A stretch of DNA of 64,000 nucleotides, taken from assembly GCF_024580955.1 (NCBI RefSeq), contig NZ_JANIKD010000011.1, forward strand, positions 23,036 through 87,035. The letters run 5' to 3'. The notes under the pieces were generated by a model. It ran no database searches. It was not told the DNA's origin and saw only the letters and a list, made by a program, of their open reading frames with translations. Every line of letters begins with the position of its first letter. The first letter of the stretch is position 1. The position numbers and the translations under genes are program-made. Source of the DNA: Corynebacterium sp. 122RC1 (lineage in GTDB: Bacteria > Actinomycetota > Actinomycetes > Mycobacteriales > Mycobacteriaceae). Shown in pieces: positions 49,382 to 57,948 of the stretch.

Positions 49382-51382
49382 TCAAGGCTTGCGTTGCATG
49401 CGGGCAAGCATTTCGTTGTAAGCGGCGAGCTCGGCGTCGTCGTTTGCTTCGGCGGCTTGCTCGTATTCGCGCTCGGCCTTGCGGTCCTCGCGCAGCCACT
49501 GCAGAAACAGCGTGCCAAACACCACTACCAGCGGGAACGAGCCCGACGCCCACGCGATTCCTCCGCCAATACCCTGGTCCCGCTTCAGGTCGATGTCCCA
49601 CGGCAAGTCCAGCGAAAGATAGAAATCCTCGGCCAGCACCTGCTGCAACTGCATGAGGTACACGCCGAAGTACAGATGGAAAGGCATGGAAAACACCAGC
49701 CATGCCAGGCGCTTAATCACCGAATTGTCCCGCGGCTTCGGATCAGCACCGATCATCTCCCAGTAATAGAGGTAGCCCGAGGCCAGGAACACCCAGTTCA
49801 TGATGAGGTGTCCCGCATGCTCAGACACCATGAGCGTGTACCAAGGGGTCACATACAGCAGGTAGAAGATGGTGATGAACTGGATCGTATTGAACGCCGG
49901 GTGCATCATCACCCTCAGAATCCGCGAGTCCAACAGCGCCTGAATCCACCTGCGCCACACTGAGTTCGGCTCGGCCGCCTCCAGCACGAGTGTCAGTGGT
50001 GCACCCAGCACCAGGAATACTGGCACCACCATGGACAAAATCATGTGCGCCACCATGTGCATGGAGAACATCGCAGGCATATACAGGCCAACGCCGCTGC
50101 TCATCGTGAGCGCCAACGTGGCGGTTCCCAGGAAGAACCAGAAACTGCGCGCCACTGGCCACGGCTTGGACTGGCTGCGCAGCTTCAACAATCCACGCAG
50201 GTAGAAGGCACTGATGATGAGGGCGAAGAGGCTAAACATGATGTCGAAACGCCAGATGGTCCACACGTTCCACAGCGTTGGCGCCTGCTCCAACGAGTAA
50301 CCCATCTGCACCTGCATCTGCGTCAGTTCAGTCACCCGCGGCGGCGGAGGCGGGGTGCGACCCAAAGACACACTCACGCCCACGATCACCGCCATGACCA
50401 GCACCTCCACAGTGCCGACGCGCACAAACGCCGCCCAATCCCCTGTATCCAGGCGCGGCAAGGTCACACGACGATGCGCAAAACCCAATGCTGCAAGCAC
50501 CAACACCAGCACGGCTTTCAGCACAATCATGCGACCATAATCAGAGGTGAACAGGTCCCCCAGACGCACCCGAATGGCGGCATTAATCACACCCGAGATA
50601 CTCATCACCACCACGGCCCACAGGGCCAACGCAGAGTACCGACGCACCGCCGTACCCAACTGTGGTCCCAACCGCCTGGCGTGCGCAATCAACCCCACCA
50701 GTCCGCCGACCCAAATCATCATGAACAGCAAATGCCACAGCAGCGAATTGGTGCCATAGTCATGGTCGCCGCCAGCCGCCGAGTGGCCCTCCAAACCGAG
50801 CGGCAACACCATAGCAAACGCACCCACTGCCAGAATTGGCTGCGCCCGCCACGACCGGGCCACCAGCGCAGCCACGCCAACCAGCACCGCAATCACCGCG
50901 CTCACCAACCAAGCCTTCGCCGCAGCCACCCTATCGAGGGCCATCGTAAAGAACTGCACTGCCTGCGAAAACGGCTGGCCCGAAACATCTGAAAGCACCA
51001 TCGGCACCATGATCAGTGCGATCATCGCAAACCCTAGCGCGGCGTAAGCACCCGTTCGCGCTGCAATGTGGGCGTCTACCGTGAGGGTTTGTGTGCGCTG
51101 TTTGTTGCGGTCCGTTTGCGGGTCTTGGGCTGGGTCGTGAGCTGGGTCCAAGTAGAACGCCGACACCATGAACGAACCCAACGCCAGCGCAGCGAGCACC
51201 CACGCGCTCGCTCGCAAGAACGGCAACCCCGCGGTGGTTAAGGGCCCAGGGTCTGGAATACCCAGCGCTGCGAGAGATTCACCAAGGAAGCTCCAGGCAA
51301 ATCCAGCAGCCACCGCACCAGCGGTGAGCAGGACTGCAAGATACAAAGGCCAAGTTGGACGCACCTGATGTTGTCTCCACAT
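49382..51382 (-). CDS. CopD / CtaG (caa3 assembly) fusion membrane protein
   Basis: The 666-residue protein has about 16 membrane helices. The first half is CopD-like (HSAAGGDHDYGTNSLLWHLL); the second is caa3_CtaG-like (MFSMHMVAHMILSMVVPVFL and HAGHLIMNWVFLASGYLYYW with metal-type His/Met). It probably handles copper for cytochrome oxidase assembly or resistance. The start at 51382 (MWRQHQ) is chosen because the longer frame enters tRNA-Arg. TCAGGTTAGTCTGATAG upstream weakly resembles a DtxR box. Confidence 0.88.
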   Translation of the reverse strand: MWRQHQVRPTWPLYLAVLLTAGAVAAGFAWSFLGESLAALGIPDPGPLTTAGLPFLRASAWVLAALALGSFMVSAFYLDPAHDPAQDPQTDRNKQRTQTLTVDAHIAARTGAYAALGFAMIALIMVPMVLSDVSGQPFSQAVQFFTMALDRVAAAKAWLVSAVIAVLVGVAALVARSWRAQPILAVGAFAMVLPLGLEGHSAAGGDHDYGTNSLLWHLLFMMIWVGGLVGLIAHARRLGPQLGTAVRRYSALALWAVVVMSISGVINAAIRVRLGDLFTSDYGRMIVLKAVLVLVLAALGFAHRRVTLPRLDTGDWAAFVRVGTVEVLVMAVIVGVSVSLGRTPPPPPRVTELTQMQVQMGYSLEQAPTLWNVWTIWRFDIMFSLFALIISAFYLRGLLKLRSQSKPWPVARSFWFFLGTATLALTMSSGVGLYMPAMFSMHMVAHMILSMVVPVFLVLGAPLTLVLEAAEPNSVWRRWIQALLDSRILRVMMHPAFNTIQFITIFYLLYVTPWYTLMVSEHAGHLIMNWVFLASGYLYYWEMIGADPKPRDNSVIKRLAWLVFSMPFHLYFGVYLMQLQQVLAEDFYLSLDLPWDIDLKRDQGIGGGIAWASGSFPLVVVFGTLFLQWLREDRKAEREYEQAAEANDDAELAAYNEMLARMQRKP

Positions 51383-51410
51383 GGCTATCAGACTAACCTG
51401 ACAAAGCGAT

Positions 51411-51484
51411 GCCTCCATAGCTCAGCGGATTAGAGCAGTCGGCTTCTACCCGATTGGTCGGGGGTTCGAGTCCCTCTGGGGGCG
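51411..51484 (+). tRNA. tRNA-Arg (TCT)
   Basis: Acceptor GCCTCCA/TGGGGGC (with G-U), D-loop AGCGGATTAGA, anticodon loop CTTCTAC and T-loop TTCGAGT. The anticodon is TCT. CCA is not encoded. It is divergent from the copD-ctaG gene. Confidence 0.95.
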
Positions 51485-51493
51485 CATTTTCTC

Positions 51494-51540
51494 ATGTCTC
51501 GAGACATCGTTACTCACACGGTGTCTCGAGATTTGCATTT
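51494..51540 (+). terminator. Terminator behind tRNA-Arg
   Basis: TCTCGAGACA and TGTCTCGAGA pair around 15 bases, followed by TTTGCATTTT. Nearly the same structure lies behind tRNA-Lys at 62490. Confidence 0.75.
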
Positions 51541-51566
51541 TCGGGGTCCGGTGGTTGGGCCATATC

Positions 51567-51687
51567 GCGTTGGTCGATAGCACGCGGAGGTCGATAGCTC
51601 AAGGTCGATACCACCCGAAAATCCCCGAAAATTCCCGCCCTATCGACCTACGCCACGGCCTATCGACTTTAAGCTCTCGACCAACGC
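51567..51687 (+). repeat. TCGATAG palindromic element, copy 2
   Basis: It is 121 bases with outer arms GCGTTGGTCGATAG and CTCTCGACCAACGC, an inner arm pair around GAAAATCCCCGAAAATTC, and the inner half-arm CTATCGACCTACGC followed by CACGG as in copy 1. It has an extra 17-base unit (CACGCGGAGGTCGATAG) in the left arm. It lies between tRNA-Arg and feoA. Confidence 0.9.
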
Positions 51688-51790
51688 CAATAACGGCCCC
51701 AAACACCCCACCACACCCCACCCCAAACACCCCATCCCACCCACTCTCCTCAGCGAGCTATCGCAGCAATAGGAGAAATATCACGTTTGC

Positions 51791-51809
51791 TTAGGTAAGC
51801 CTTTCCCAC
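51791..51809. promoter_or_regulatory. DtxR-type iron box 1 (feo operon)
   Basis: TTAGGTAAGCCTTTCCCAC matches the left half and centre of the DtxR consensus TTAGGTTAGSCTAACCTAA, but its right half is poor. Confidence 0.65.
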
Positions 51810-51818
51810 CACAAAAAC

Positions 51819-51837
51819 TTAGGTTAGCCTATTCATG
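51819..51837. promoter_or_regulatory. DtxR-type iron box 2 (feo operon)
   Basis: TTAGGTTAGCCTATTCATG matches 13 of the first 13 consensus positions of the DtxR box. It lies 82 bases before the feoA ATG, and with box 1 it suggests iron repression of feoABC. Confidence 0.75.
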
Positions 51838-51918
51838 TATAAACACCGGCCGACGAGGTTCAAATCCTCAAGCCAGAAAACCTCACACTCACATACACGT
51901 AGATAGAGGAGCGCTCAC

Positions 51919-52149
51919 ATGGCAACCTCACTTGCTCACCTCCCACTGCACCAAGAATGTGTGCTTTCTGCACTTCCACCACTGCCTCAAGAGCAAACCC
52001 GCAGGTTGCAGGAGCTTGGCTTTCGTGAAGGCATGGCGTTTCGCGTGACCCAGAAGACGGCGGGCGGTGGACGCGTGGTGGCGTTCGGCTCCACTCGCTA
52101 TGCGATCGACGGCCTCACCGCCAACACCCTCGCTGCGCAGGGAGCGTAA
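51919..52149 (+). CDS. feoA: Ferrous iron transport protein A
   Basis: The protein has 76 residues with an SH3-like FeoA fold: QEQTRRLQELGFREGMAFRV, then GGGRVVAFGSTRYAID. It supports FeoB. GAGGAG lies seven bases before the ATG. It is the first gene of feoABC, 3 bases from feoB, under two DtxR boxes. Confidence 0.93.
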   Translation: MATSLAHLPLHQECVLSALPPLPQEQTRRLQELGFREGMAFRVTQKTAGGGRVVAFGSTRYAIDGLTANTLAAQGA

Positions 52150-52152
52150 GGG

Positions 52153-54042
52153 ATGGTCGCGGCAACGTGTCACTGCTCCACCCCTGGCCGCCCCAGCACG
52201 GGTGGGCCGGTAATTGCGTTGGTTGGCTGCCCGAACTCGGGCAAGTCCACCCTGTTCAATGCTCTCACCGGGGCGAAGGCGCAGATGGGCAACTGGCCGG
52301 GCACCACGGTGGAGGTGTCGCGCGGCGGCTGGGAGGCGCAATCGCACACCTTCGACGTCATCGACTTCCCCGGCGCGTACTCACTAGACCCAAACAGCCC
52401 CGACGAGCAGCTCACCCGAGACCTGGTGATCACCACGCATGAGCCACCCGACCTGGTGATGGTCGCCGTAGACGCCTCCAATTTGGAGCGCAGTCTCTAC
52501 ATGGTGGCGCAGTTGTTGGAGCACCCTCTGCGCGTCATAGTGGCACTGACCAAAAATGATGTTGCACAGTCCCGCGGCGAATCTGTGGACCCCACTGCCC
52601 TGGAGGCGGCGTTGGGCGTGCCTGTTGTGGCGATTGACCCGCGTCGGAAAGCCAACCTTGGCGCCCTGCACAGCGGCGTGGAGCGCGCACTCGAACAACC
52701 CGCCGCCGCTCTGCGCCCCACTTGCTGTATCAAGGGTGACCCCATCGCGGAACGCTTTACCTGGGTTGCCCAGGCAGCGCAGGCGGTGTTGCGGCCGGGT
52801 GAGCATCCGGGAACCAGCTTCAGCGAGAAACTCGATCGCGTTGCGCTGCATCCGGTGATGGGTCCACTGACATTTCTTGCCGCGATGTGGCTGGTGTTCC
52901 AAATCACCACCACCGTTGCCGCGCCACTGCAGGACGGGCTGGATGCCCTATTCACAGGCCCACTTACCGACGCTGCCCGCGCCGTCATTCCCGCTGGCAT
53001 CCTGCAGGCGTTGCTGGTAGACGGGCTCATCGGGGGCGTGGGCATGGTGCTAACCTTTGCCCCGCTCATGGCGCTGATGTTCCTGTGCCTCGCGGTTTTG
53101 GAGGATTCTGGGTACATGGCGCGTGCCGCGGTGGTGACTGATCGCGTGATGCAGGCAATTGGCCTGCCTGGCAAAGCTTTCATCCCACTGATCGTGGGCT
53201 TTGGTTGCAATGTGCCCGCGATCGCCGCCACGAGGGTGCTGGCAAAGCCACGCGAACGCCTGCTTACCGCTCTCCTGATTCCCTTTACTTCCTGCTCAGC
53301 ACGCCTAACTGTGTATGTGATGCTGGCGGCCACCTTCTTCCCCAACATGGCGGGCACTGTTGTGTTTGCTATGTATCTGATCTCCATTGGCCTGGTGGTG
53401 GCAGTGGGTTTTGCCATGAAGCACACCCTGTGGCGCAAGTTCGGGCGCGAGCCCCTGGTGATTGACCTGCCTGAATACCAGTGGCCTGGCCCGCGCCTTG
53501 CGCTGCAGGTGATGTGGATTCGCCTCAAGGGCTTCCTGCGCACGGCCGGTGGCATCATCGTGGCCACGGTTGCGGTGGTGTTTCTCCTGCAATCCACTCC
53601 GGCAGTGAGTGGTTACGGTTTTGGCAGCGAGGACCTGCCGCCCCAGGACAGCGTGTACGGCCGCATCTCCGAGGGCATCGCCCCGGTGTTCGAGCCCGCC
53701 GGCTTTGGTTCTTGGTCTATCTCCGGCACACTGCTCACCGGCTTCGTTGCCAAGGAGGCCGTGATCTCCACCTGGGCGCAAACCTACGCGCTCGAAGAGG
53801 AATCCGAGGATCTCTCTGAAGCCATTCGCACCGACTTCAACCAGGCCTCAAACGGCCATGGCATTGCCGCTGTCTGGGCGTTCATGGTGTTCCTCCTGGC
53901 GTACACCCCCTGTGTAGCCACCCTCGCAGCCCAAAAACGCGAGATCGGCCTGAAGTGGACCCTCATCGGCGTAGGCGTGCAGCTCCTCACAGCGTGGGCA
54001 CTGGCAGTGGCCGTGTTCCAGGTGCTCAAGGTGTTCCTATGA
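52153..54042 (+). CDS. feoB: Ferrous iron transporter B
   Basis: The protein has 629 residues. It has an N-terminal GTPase domain (GCPNSGKSTLFNALTG, G2 TTVE, G3 DFPGAY, G4 TKND), then membrane helices with the two gate motifs around VGFGCNVPAIAATRVL and TSCSARLTVYVMLAA, and a C-terminal gate LLTGFVAKEAVIST. It imports Fe(II). Cys residues near the start (CHCSTPG) are unusual. GGGAG lies eight bases before the ATG. Confidence 0.95.
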   Translation: MVAATCHCSTPGRPSTGGPVIALVGCPNSGKSTLFNALTGAKAQMGNWPGTTVEVSRGGWEAQSHTFDVIDFPGAYSLDPNSPDEQLTRDLVITTHEPPDLVMVAVDASNLERSLYMVAQLLEHPLRVIVALTKNDVAQSRGESVDPTALEAALGVPVVAIDPRRKANLGALHSGVERALEQPAAALRPTCCIKGDPIAERFTWVAQAAQAVLRPGEHPGTSFSEKLDRVALHPVMGPLTFLAAMWLVFQITTTVAAPLQDGLDALFTGPLTDAARAVIPAGILQALLVDGLIGGVGMVLTFAPLMALMFLCLAVLEDSGYMARAAVVTDRVMQAIGLPGKAFIPLIVGFGCNVPAIAATRVLAKPRERLLTALLIPFTSCSARLTVYVMLAATFFPNMAGTVVFAMYLISIGLVVAVGFAMKHTLWRKFGREPLVIDLPEYQWPGPRLALQVMWIRLKGFLRTAGGIIVATVAVVFLLQSTPAVSGYGFGSEDLPPQDSVYGRISEGIAPVFEPAGFGSWSISGTLLTGFVAKEAVISTWAQTYALEEESEDLSEAIRTDFNQASNGHGIAAVWAFMVFLLAYTPCVATLAAQKREIGLKWTLIGVGVQLLTAWALAVAVFQVLKVFL

Positions 54043-54371
54043 AACTTCGCGCAGCCTTGGGGCTCGGGGCAAACCGTCCGACGCCACCATCTCCCCCAAC
54101 TCCCCCGTTGCCACCAAACGCAACGGCAGCGAACGCAGGTGTGGCTGTGGGCCCATTGCAGCAGGTCCGCAGCGCGATTGAGGCCGGCGCGAACAATGCA
54201 GTAGACATAGCCGCTACCACCGGCTTACGCACCACCCTGGTGCAGGCAATCCTCCACCACTTACAACGCGGAGCCGGACTGGAACTCCTCTCAGTGAGCA
54301 GCGGCCTGGCCGCGTGTGCAGGGTGCGCGGGGTGTGGCTCGCAACTGGGTAAGGGATGCGCGGCGAGCTGA
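54039..54371 (+). CDS. FeoC-like winged-helix protein with Cys-rich tail
   Basis: The 110-residue frame overlaps feoB as ATGA. A Pro-rich start leads to a winged-helix-like part (LQQVRSAIEAGANNAVDIAA and TLVQAILHHLQRGAGLEL), then CAGCAGCGSQLGKGC with four cysteines. FeoC proteins have a winged helix and may hold an iron-sulfur cluster, so the tail could bind iron. Translational coupling to feoB supports a role in the same system. Confidence 0.7.
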   Translation: MKLRAALGLGANRPTPPSPPTPPLPPNATAANAGVAVGPLQQVRSAIEAGANNAVDIAATTGLRTTLVQAILHHLQRGAGLELLSVSSGLAACAGCAGCGSQLGKGCAAS

Positions 54372-54485
54372 GCAACCCAAGCTAGCACCCAAGTTAGAAC
54401 CGCCTCCAGCGGGGCGAGATTCGCGAAACGGGGTAAACTTGCTGGTTCAGGTTCCATGGGCAAGGCAAGAAAGGCTTTGTATTTT

Positions 54486-55286
54486 ATGACTCTCCCCTCC
54501 CCCGCGATCGATTCCTTTGCGTTGGTCACTGGCGCCAGCCAGGGCATCGGCCGCGCAATGGCAAAGGATCTGGCGGCGATGGGCCACAACCTCATTGTGG
54601 TGGCTCGCCGCGAACAGGTGCTTGAAGAACTCAAGGCCGAACTTGAGGCGAAGCATTCCGTGGTGGTGGAGGTTGAGGCGGTGGACCTCGCCGACCCTGC
54701 TCAGCGCAAGGGCCTCATTGAGCGCCTGGGGGAAAGGACGATCAACATCGCCGTGAATTCGGCCGGCATCGCGAGCTTCGGGCCGTTCCTGAAGGCCGAT
54801 TGGGATTACGAGACCTCCCAGTTTGAGCTCAACGCCACCGCGGTGTTTGAGCTCACGCATGCGGTGCTTCCCGGCATGGTGAGCCGCGGCGAGGGCGCAA
54901 TTTGCAATGTGGGTTCCGCCGCCGGCAACGTTCCCATCCCCAACAACGCAACGTATGTGTTCACCAAGGCTGGTGTGAATGCCTTCACGGAGGCACTGCA
55001 CTACGAACTCAAGGGCACTGGTGTGAGCTGCACGTTGTTGGCTCCGGGGCCGGTGCGTGATGCCGTCGTGAATGATCCGAGCATTGTGGACAAGGCTGTG
55101 CCGGGATTTTTGTGGACCACCTACGAGTCCTGCTCCGAGGAAACGTTGCAGGCGATGGCCGCGGGCAAACGCCGCGTGGTGCCAGGGCCGCTGTCCAAGG
55201 CGATGAACGCGGTGTCCGCCGTGGCCCCAACCGCCGCGCTCTCCCCGATCATGGGCTGGTTCTACGCAAAGATGGGAGACGCATAA
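54486..55286 (+). CDS. cmrA: SDR-family mycolate reductase, CmrA-like
   Basis: The protein has 266 residues. [16 protein letters not shown] is the Rossmann loop, NSAGIASFG and the catalytic Ser-Tyr-Lys (VGSAAG, YVFTKAG) are present. Its position directly before orn equals Rv2509, whose corynebacterial orthologue reduces the keto-mycolate precursor in mycolic acid synthesis. The assignment rests on the fold and on this neighbourhood. The ATG at 54486 has AAGAAAGG 11 bases upstream; ATG at 54456 is an alternative. Confidence 0.8.
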   Translation: MTLPSPAIDSFALVTGASQGIGRAMAKDLAAMGHNLIVVARREQVLEELKAELEAKHSVVVEVEAVDLADPAQRKGLIERLGERTINIAVNSAGIASFGPFLKADWDYETSQFELNATAVFELTHAVLPGMVSRGEGAICNVGSAAGNVPIPNNATYVFTKAGVNAFTEALHYELKGTGVSCTLLAPGPVRDAVVNDPSIVDKAVPGFLWTTYESCSEETLQAMAAGKRRVVPGPLSKAMNAVSAVAPTAALSPIMGWFYAKMGDA

Positions 55287-55900
55287 TGCAGAAGAATGAT
55301 CGCCTAGTCTGGGTTGACCTTGAGATGACCGGCTTGGATACTTCGCGCCACGTGATCGTGGAGGTTGCCGCAATCATTACCGACGCAGACCTTAACGTGA
55401 TCGGTGAAGGCGTTGACTTGGTTGTGCACGCCTCTGAGGCCGAGCTCGCGGAGATGGATGAGTTCGTGCAGAACATGCACGGCTCATCGGGGCTCACCGA
55501 AGCCATCCGCGCATCCGCAGTGACTGTGGAGGAAGCCGAACAGGCCATGCTGGACCTCATTGCGGAGCACTGCGACTCCGAACAGCCGCCACTGCTGGCG
55601 GGCAACTCGATTGCCACCGACCGGATGTTTATCCGCGCTCAAATGCCGCGCCTGGATGCGGCGCTGCACTACCGAATGATCGACGTCTCCACCGTCAAAG
55701 AACTCGCCCGCCGCTGGGCCCCCAAGGTGTACTTCAACCAGCCCGAAAAAGGCTTGGCACACCGGGCGCTTGCGGACATCGTGGAATCCATCCAGGAGCT
55801 GGCTTACTACCGCAAGGCCATGTTTGTGCCAGCCCCCTCCACCGAGGACGCCAAAGCTGCGCAGCGCGAGGCCACCGAGGCCTACCAGCAGTTTTTGTAA
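55286..55900 (+). CDS. orn: Oligoribonuclease
   Basis: This DEDDh 3'-5' exoribonuclease degrades short RNAs and linear c-di-GMP breakdown products. It has 204 residues: [12 protein letters not shown] (Exo I), [11 protein letters not shown] (Exo II) and [11 protein letters not shown] (Exo III with the His). The ATG overlaps the cmrA stop (TAATG), with GGGAG in front, so translation is probably coupled. Confidence 0.96.
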   Translation: MQKNDRLVWVDLEMTGLDTSRHVIVEVAAIITDADLNVIGEGVDLVVHASEAELAEMDEFVQNMHGSSGLTEAIRASAVTVEEAEQAMLDLIAEHCDSEQPPLLAGNSIATDRMFIRAQMPRLDAALHYRMIDVSTVKELARRWAPKVYFNQPEKGLAHRALADIVESIQELAYYRKAMFVPAPSTEDAKAAQREATEAYQQFL

Positions 55901-55948
55901 AAAAGCCATTTTGCGTTAGGATAGTTCTCGCTGCTTCACGGCAGCAAT

Positions 55949-56022
55949 GGTGGCTGTAGTTCAGCTGGTAGAGCACCAGGTTGTGATCCTGGGTGTCGCG
56001 GGTTCGAGCCCCGTCAGCCACC
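55949..56022 (+). tRNA. tRNA-His (GTG)
   Basis: The acceptor GTGGCTG/CAGCCAC with an extra G at -1 and C73, anticodon loop TTGTGAT and T-loop TTCGAGC. The anticodon is GTG. CCA is not encoded. Confidence 0.96.
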
Positions 56023-56034
56023 CCGAACAGGAGC

Positions 56035-56075
56035 AGGCCGGAGAATGAATTTCATTCTCCGGCCTGTTCTTTTTT
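56035..56075 (+). terminator. Terminator behind tRNA-His
   Basis: AGGCCGGAGAATGAA and TTCATTCTCCGGCCT pair over 15 bases, then GTTCTTTTTTG follows. Confidence 0.95.
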
Positions 56076-56138
56076 GCTGTGTGTGTTTGGGGGTGGCGGG
56101 GTGCCGCCCTTGCTCAGTGTCGCGCAGTGCCGGGTTTC

Positions 56139-56240
56139 GCGGTAGTCGATAGCTTAAAGTCGATAGGACGCGGATTTCCCCAAAATCGGCCGTGCTATCG
56201 ACCAACGCGCCGTCCTATCGACTTTTAGCTTTCTACCAAC
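56139..56240 (+). repeat. TCGATAG palindromic element, copy 3
   Basis: It is 102 bases. The left arm GTAGTCGATAGCTTAAAG and the right arm CTTTTAGCTTTCTACCAAC are complementary with a few mismatches. Core GGATTTCCCCAAAATC, inner half-arm GCTATCGACCAACGC. It lies directly behind the tRNA-His terminator. Confidence 0.9.
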
Positions 56241-56354
56241 ACCCAATTCAGGACCAAAACCCTAGCTTCAAAACTCGAGTCCGGGCCGCCGGGGGGCGGA
56301 TTTCCAGGAATGGCTACCGAGTAACAGGTAAAGACCGCAGCCCTCAAATTTGGC

Positions 56355-56516
56355 TTATTCTTCGCCGTCAAATCCTCCAAGGGCGATGGCGCCAAAGATT
56401 CCGAGGGCCGCGCCTATAGAAAGCCAGAGGCCAAGATTCCCGGTGATCACGCCAATGACCACGCCAATCGCCGCCCCAAAGTTCATTGCCAGTGCAAAGC
56501 GCGTAAAGCCATCCAC
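56355..56516 (-). CDS. Small two-helix membrane protein (GTG start)
   Basis: The 53-residue frame starts at a GTG with AAGGGA six bases upstream. It has a hydrophobic stretch NFGAAIGVVIGVITGNLGLW, a second stretch with IGAALGIFGAIALGG, and ends FDGEE. The pattern is a small glycine-rich membrane protein. The function is unknown. It is the last gene of a minus-strand run in a less GC-rich island. Confidence 0.7.
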   Translation of the reverse strand: MDGFTRFALAMNFGAAIGVVIGVITGNLGLWLSIGAALGIFGAIALGGFDGEE

Positions 56517-56860
56517 TTTTGATCCCTTCTCTGCTTATAAGTTCACCATGTTTCCACGTTAACCATGCAGCAGATTTTTTACCAGGGGAAATTATCATCT
56601 CCAACCATACAATTCCCGCGCGCATTTCAAACTACAAACAATATTCAGCTTATGTTTAAAATTCCGGAAATCTGGTCTCGATTTTCAGCCCCCATAGCCC
56701 ACCTTTGAAGTTGAAAACCCACTATAAGCCCAGAAGCTCAACGTAAAAACTCCTGTTAAGCCGGCCTTATTAGAAGAATCCTGAAGAAATCCAGCACACA
56801 CCGGGTACTTCCCCACTTGTTAGCATTCCACGTGCCCCAACTTGAGCACATTTTTGCGCA
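56517..56860. other. AT-rich gap in the island
   Basis: No gene is seen. The DNA is clearly richer in A and T than the flanking housekeeping genes, which fits acquired DNA. Confidence 0.45.
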
Positions 56861-57196
56861 TTACTCAAAGGCTGTTGCCTCCGTCTCACTAGCCTCACTA
56901 GCATCTGGCCCATTGATCATCGAAGTTGAAGATTGCCGGCCTGACGTTATGCAGCTCAAGATGCAGCCAACCAGCAGGAAGCCACTGATCTGCAGGTGAG
57001 TAGCCCAGTTTCCGCCTCCACCATATAAAACGAGAAAGATGCTGTACGTAATAGCTATAAGGCAAAAAATAACTAGGAGACTATGCGCTCGCAGCCGCAA
57101 TTGAGTTGACCATATTTTGTTAACAAACAGGATTATTGCAGAAAGGAAAAAATAAATAACAAAGCCAGCCAGGATGCCCGGAACTAAATACAACAC
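56861..57196 (-). CDS. Membrane protein of unknown function
   Basis: The 111-residue frame with a GTG start has three hydrophobic segments: LVPGILAGFVIYFFLSAIIL, LLVIFCLIAITYSIFLVLYG and ISGFLLVGCILSCITSG, and an acidic Ser/Glu tail. TAGGG lies about eight bases before the start. The translation looks natural, but no family is recognised. Neighbours are equally unknown. Confidence 0.6.
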   Translation of the reverse strand: MLYLVPGILAGFVIYFFLSAIILFVNKIWSTQLRLRAHSLLVIFCLIAITYSIFLVLYGGGGNWATHLQISGFLLVGCILSCITSGRQSSTSMINGPDASEASETEATAFE

Positions 57197-57240
57197 ATTT
57201 TCACCCTACGGCAGAGAGCTTGACGCCACAGCCAACAGGC

Positions 57241-57636
57241 TCAGGGAGGTTGCGGGGTTCGCCTCAATGCTCCCCGAGGGTTGCTGGCCAACAATGGTTT
57301 GATGGAAGAAGGTATCCCAGCCATAGCCACGGCGATCTCTCTATTTTCCCGCTGAAGATGCTGCACTATAGCCCTAAACTCAAACACTTCGCGGAAAAGG
57401 TGTTGATGCATTTCATCAAGGGTGATGGGGACACCCGTCGGAGCTCCACCCACAGTCGCATCGGTGGACTTCTGAAAGTCCAGGAGGTCGTTAAGCGCTT
57501 CTCGCAAGGTATAGGAAGAATGAGTCCGGGGATCATGATCCTTCCATTCGAGGCCGATTCCTAAGGTGAAAATTGTGAGGTTAAGCCCCGTCACCGTTTT
57601 TCGGTTCTGATTGCACCGCCACATCTTCAAAGGCAT
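57241..57636 (-). CDS. Hypothetical protein in the island
   Basis: The 131-codon frame reads TLGIGLEWKDHDP, then SYTLREALNDLLDFQKSTDA and ITLDEMHQHLFREVFEFRAI, helical and protein-like. There is no ribosome site at the ATG at 57636; a GTG at about 57594 (VTGLNLTIF) is an alternative. It may form an operon with the two membrane genes downstream. Existence is uncertain. Confidence 0.4.
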   Translation of the reverse strand: MPLKMWRCNQNRKTVTGLNLTIFTLGIGLEWKDHDPRTHSSYTLREALNDLLDFQKSTDATVGGAPTGVPITLDEMHQHLFREVFEFRAIVQHLQRENREIAVAMAGIPSSIKPLLASNPRGALRRTPQPP

Positions 57637-57948
57637 TAAGAATGCACCGTCTTGCCTATACCCCTAAGTTCCAACCATCAAAGAAGTACGTTCGTGGGTT
57701 CATGGACCGTCGTCGAGGGCAAAACGAACACTCGAATCACGTCATCGCGTCCGACGAGCAACGGTGGCGTTGTGCCAAAGGTTGCCTTAAAGGGGTTTGC
57801 TGCGGTGCGCATACCTCGTAGCTTTAGCGGACAGCTTATGAATTGCTATGAGTTTTGTGATTTCTATGAATTGCTGTGTCAATTCCAGCACCCCAGCACC
57901 CCGCCAGCCACCTAAGGCGCAGACACACTCGGCGGCTATACTCGGCTC
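57637..57948. other. Gap before the primase-helicase gene
   Basis: No supported gene. A pair of TATGAATTGCT words lies near 57837-57880. TATACT at 57937-57942, six bases before the next ATG, looks like a leaderless -10 box. Confidence 0.45.

Noticed and set aside
57652..57915. Plus-strand frames of 58-87 codons before the primase-helicase
   Set aside because: There is no ribosome site, and the two overlapping frames give equally unnatural sequences.
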